A DNA stretch of 8,495 bases from an uncultured Clostridium sp. GTDB taxonomy: Bacteria > Bacillota_A > Clostridia > Lachnospirales > Lachnospiraceae. Below are positions 6,657-8,495 of this stretch, piece by piece. Below the pieces are notes generated by a model, which saw only the letters and a list, made by a program, of their open reading frames with translations, was not told the origin of the DNA and did not search any database. The number at the start of each line of letters is the position of its first letter. The stretch's first letter is position 1. The stretch is taken from contig CAMWKN010000040.1 of assembly GCA_947174825.1 (NCBI GenBank), positions 1-8,495 of the forward strand, given 5' to 3'. The translations under genes were made by a program, and so were the position numbers.

Positions 6657-7127
6657 GTGAAAAAAGAGAATAAGCGTAAAATCCAGATTATTTCCTGGGT
6701 GATTTTTATCATTTATCTGGTCATGATGGTATATTTCCTGTTCTTTAGTGAGCAGATGGGGAGAGTTCCGGGAAATCAGTATCGATACAATTTGGTTCCT
6801 TTTGCGGAAATCAAGAGATACTTGAGTTACCGTAATAAAATCGGTAGCTTTCATGTAATGCTGAATTTGTTGGGCAATGTGGTCTGCTTTATTCCATTTG
6901 GTTTTGTGATTCCCATATTGACCCGGAAACAGACTGCACTGCGTATGTTTTTGCTCGGTATGTCTGCATCGGTGCTGGTGGAGTTATTACAGCTGGTGTC
7001 TATGCTGGGGACTTTTGATGTGGATGATATCATTCTCAATACCTTGGGCGTATTGATTGGATATGTGCTGTTTGTGATCGGCAGGGGGATTGTCAGAAGG
7101 TATCTGAGAAAAAAGAATAAGAAATAG
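6657..7127 (+). CDS. VanZ-like family membrane protein
   Basis: This is a 156-residue integral membrane protein with four predicted helices at about 10-30, 66-88, 95-116 and 126-145, and a Lys/Arg-rich tail. It carries the hallmarks of the VanZ-like family: YNLVPFAEI at 44-52, LNLLGNVVCFIPFG at 69-82, the VELLQL segment with Glu109 and Gln112, and DVDDIILNTLGVLIGY with Asp121, Asp124 and Asn128. Enterococcal VanZ gives low-level teicoplanin resistance, but the function of most members is unknown and no resistance role should be assumed. The start is GTG at 6657 with GAGGGG (6646-6651) 5 bases before it. With only 18 bases after pheT and no terminator between, it is probably the last gene of the T-box-controlled pheST transcript. 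Confidence 0.85.
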   Translation: MKKENKRKIQIISWVIFIIYLVMMVYFLFFSEQMGRVPGNQYRYNLVPFAEIKRYLSYRNKIGSFHVMLNLLGNVVCFIPFGFVIPILTRKQTALRMFLLGMSASVLVELLQLVSMLGTFDVDDIILNTLGVLIGYVLFVIGRGIVRRYLRKKNKK

Positions 7128-7150
7128 TAGAATATCTATTCCAGTCATGA

Positions 7151-7180
7151 CCTGTGGCTTGCCACAAGGGATTTGATTTT
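7151..7180 (+). terminator. Weak terminator candidate after the VanZ-like gene
   Basis: TGTGG (7153-7157) pairs with CCACA (7162-7166) around a CTTG loop. CC (7151-7152) with GG (7168-7169) extends the stem past one bulged A, and ATTTGATTTT follows. The T-tract is interrupted. CCACAA (7162-7167) can also pair with TTGTGG (7179-7184), giving an alternative hairpin just before the ribosome site of the next gene. It could end the pheST-vanZ transcript or only weaken it. Confidence 0.3.
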
Positions 7181-7211
7181 GTGGAAAACGATAGAAAAGA
7201 GGAGACAGACC

Positions 7212-7547
7212 ATGTTTCGTAAAAAACGACAGAAAGAATCGTCATTACATCTGACCGATAAGCATCATCCGCCACTGGCGATTGCGGCGACTATATTAGC
7301 ATTGGTATCCATTGGAATATTCGCTGCTGTGTGCATATCATCAGGAGAAAGTGACGGACAGGCAGGCTTGCTGGCAGGGGTGCTGGGGATGGTTTGTCTG
7401 CTGATTGCGGCAGTGGGCTTTGTAATGTCGTGGATCAGTCTGCATCAGGACGATATTCGTCCCCTGTTTCCCACCATTGCTTCAGTCAGTAATGGATTAT
7501 TGGTTATTTTCTATATGGCATTGTATATCTGGGGAGCTGTGATTTAG
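7212..7547 (+). CDS. Small three-helix membrane protein, DUF6142-like
   Basis: No known function. The protein is 111 residues, with a basic cytoplasmic-looking N-terminus (MFRKKRQKES) and three predicted helices at about 21-43, 52-77 and 89-110. A short SGESDGQ loop follows helix 1 and a polar ISLHQDDIRPLFP loop follows helix 2. The overall plan (Lys/Arg start, Gly-rich second helix ending in a W-x-SL segment, third helix at the extreme C-terminus) resembles what I recall of the DUF6142 family of Lachnospiraceae. That match is from memory and uncertain. The ATG at 7212 is chosen over an in-frame ATG at 7173 because AGGAG at 7200-7204 sits 7 bases before it. The next gene begins 39 bases after its stop, so the two are likely co-transcribed. 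Confidence 0.7.
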   Translation: MFRKKRQKESSLHLTDKHHPPLAIAATILALVSIGIFAAVCISSGESDGQAGLLAGVLGMVCLLIAAVGFVMSWISLHQDDIRPLFPTIASVSNGLLVIFYMALYIWGAVI

Positions 7548-7586
7548 GAATAGAAAAATAGTATAGAATTTATGGTGAGGTAAAGC

Positions 7587-8354
7587 ATGGCAGTTCATTT
7601 TTCGGAAGAGGAACAAAAGAAGTTAGAGCAGGACGAGGCAGAAATATACAAGAAGAGAACAAAGGAATCGGAAGCGGAGGAGCGGAAAAATTTTACCTTC
7701 AAGCAAAAAATACAGAATTTTAAGTATTATTATTTGCAGACTAGTCTGATTGCTTTGGTGATTATTGCCATGATTGGATGGCAGATCTATGATTATGTTA
7801 CCAAGGACAAGGTAGCCTTATTTATTCTGTTGCAAAATGATGTGCTGACAGATGAAACGGTTGATAGTTTGGAAAAAGAGCTGGCAGAATATCTGCATTT
7901 CAGAAAAGGGGAAGCAGTGCGCATCAGTGAGGCATCAGATAACTACCAGATACAGACTTTTTTGTATAGTGGAACGGCAGATATTATTATCGCATCGGAA
8001 AAAGATTTTTCAGAGTGGGCAGTGTCGGATTATCTTTCCAATCAAAATGTTCATGAGGCAGTATCGTTCTATGCAGATTATCCAGAGGAGCTTCGCTATT
8101 ATACTCAGATTATTTCTGGAGAGGATGTGCGGAATAATACAACAAATACCGATGTGAAGCCTTCCGATCCAACCCGGTATAATTGTGGTTTGTACCTGAC
8201 AGACAGTGAGAAATACGAACAGATCGGCGGCATGATCCAGAAACCGGTGATTGGCTTGAATTATGCGGGAAAGCATCAGGAGGATGCCGCAAGAGTTGTG
8301 CAGTATTTGATGGACAACTCGCAGAAGATGGAGACAAAGAAGACTGTCAAGTAG
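7587..8354 (+). CDS. Single-pass membrane protein with extracytoplasmic domain, unknown function
   Basis: I do not recognise a named family. The protein is 255 residues. Residues 1-50 are highly charged (many Glu, Lys and Arg, likely helical or coiled coil) and end in NFKYYYLQ. A single hydrophobic helix at about 51-69 follows, then about 185 residues predicted outside the cell by the positive-inside rule. The outer part begins KVALFILLQNDVLTDETVDSLEKELAEYL and includes FLYSGTADIIIASEKDF, a pattern that loosely recalls substrate-binding-protein folds, where an ADIIIA-type strand precedes a loop. This is a weak inference. There is no signal-peptidase or lipobox site. GAGG at 7577-7580 lies 6 bases before the ATG. 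It is probably co-transcribed with the small membrane protein before it, suggesting a membrane complex or shared envelope role. Confidence 0.75.
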   Translation: MAVHFSEEEQKKLEQDEAEIYKKRTKESEAEERKNFTFKQKIQNFKYYYLQTSLIALVIIAMIGWQIYDYVTKDKVALFILLQNDVLTDETVDSLEKELAEYLHFRKGEAVRISEASDNYQIQTFLYSGTADIIIASEKDFSEWAVSDYLSNQNVHEAVSFYADYPEELRYYTQIISGEDVRNNTTNTDVKPSDPTRYNCGLYLTDSEKYEQIGGMIQKPVIGLNYAGKHQEDAARVVQYLMDNSQKMETKKTVK

Positions 8355-8495
8355 TCTGGATTTTATATATTTTATCTTTGGTAATTTGTTTGGATATGAT
8401 CAGAAATATTGTGAAAATGACAAAAGATTGGCATGGATATTGGAAGAAATCTGTTATTTTTCACAAAATCAAGAAAAATCAAAAATAGTAGTTGA
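8355..8495. other. AT-rich 3' end of the window, nothing firm
   Basis: AGACT (8341-8345) and AGTCT (8353-8357) make a 5-bp hairpin over the stop codon, followed by a T-rich tract; this is only a weak terminator candidate. TATGAT at 8395-8400 is a fair -10 word but has no good -35 about 17 bases upstream. A downstream gene beyond the window may be served from here. Confidence 0.3.

Noticed and set aside
112..7127. A glycopeptide-resistance (van) cluster, suggested by a Ddl and a VanZ-like protein in one window
   Set aside because: Ddl keeps the Lys-Tyr omega-loop pair of D-Ala-D-Ala enzymes, and there is no vanH, vanX, vanR or vanS. murF and pheST separate the two genes, so this is housekeeping context.
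8411..8488. A 23-25 residue basic peptide starting GTG 8411 or ATG 8417 (MTKDWHGYWKKSV...)
   Set aside because: No ribosome site precedes it, it is very short, and the region is AT-rich. Another frame here is open to the window edge, but it too has no start signal.

Overview
The window reads as ordinary chromosome of a low-to-mid GC Firmicute, most likely a Clostridia member of the Lachnospiraceae type. That placement is inferred from protein style, strong AGGAG-type ribosome sites, a T-box leader and gene order, not from a database search. Every confident gene is on the + strand.

Layout. (a) 112-2644 holds two late peptidoglycan-precursor genes, ddl (D-Ala-D-Ala ligase) and murF (adds that dipeptide to the UDP-MurNAc-tripeptide). 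The 121 bases between them carry a large hairpin that includes the ddl stop codon, followed at once by a second perfect hairpin. (b) 2645-3163 is 519 bases without a gene. Most of it is a T-box riboswitch with a Phe specifier (UUC, or UUU one base earlier) and a UGGU bulge matching the ACCA end of tRNA-Phe. It is followed by an intrinsic terminator and a predicted H-type pseudoknot just upstream of the pheS ribosome site. (c) 3164-6638 is pheS-pheT, the two subunits of phenylalanyl-tRNA synthetase. (d) 6657-7127 is a VanZ-like membrane protein that starts 18 bases after pheT, probably in the same transcript. (e) 7212-8354 holds two uncharacterised membrane proteins. (f) The last 141 bases show nothing firm.

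How it works together. Ddl and MurF act in consecutive steps and are probably co-regulated. PheS and PheT form one enzyme, and the leader should raise their expression when uncharged tRNA-Phe accumulates. If read-through continues, the VanZ-like gene would respond to phenylalanine starvation as well.

The most unusual features are RNA structures rather than proteins: the paired hairpins at ddl/murF, a T-box Stem III whose two arms are each a tandem 11-base duplication, a switch region in which one CCCTG arm has three CAGGG partners, and the pseudoknot before pheS. I did not find a new defence, mobile or biosynthetic system here.
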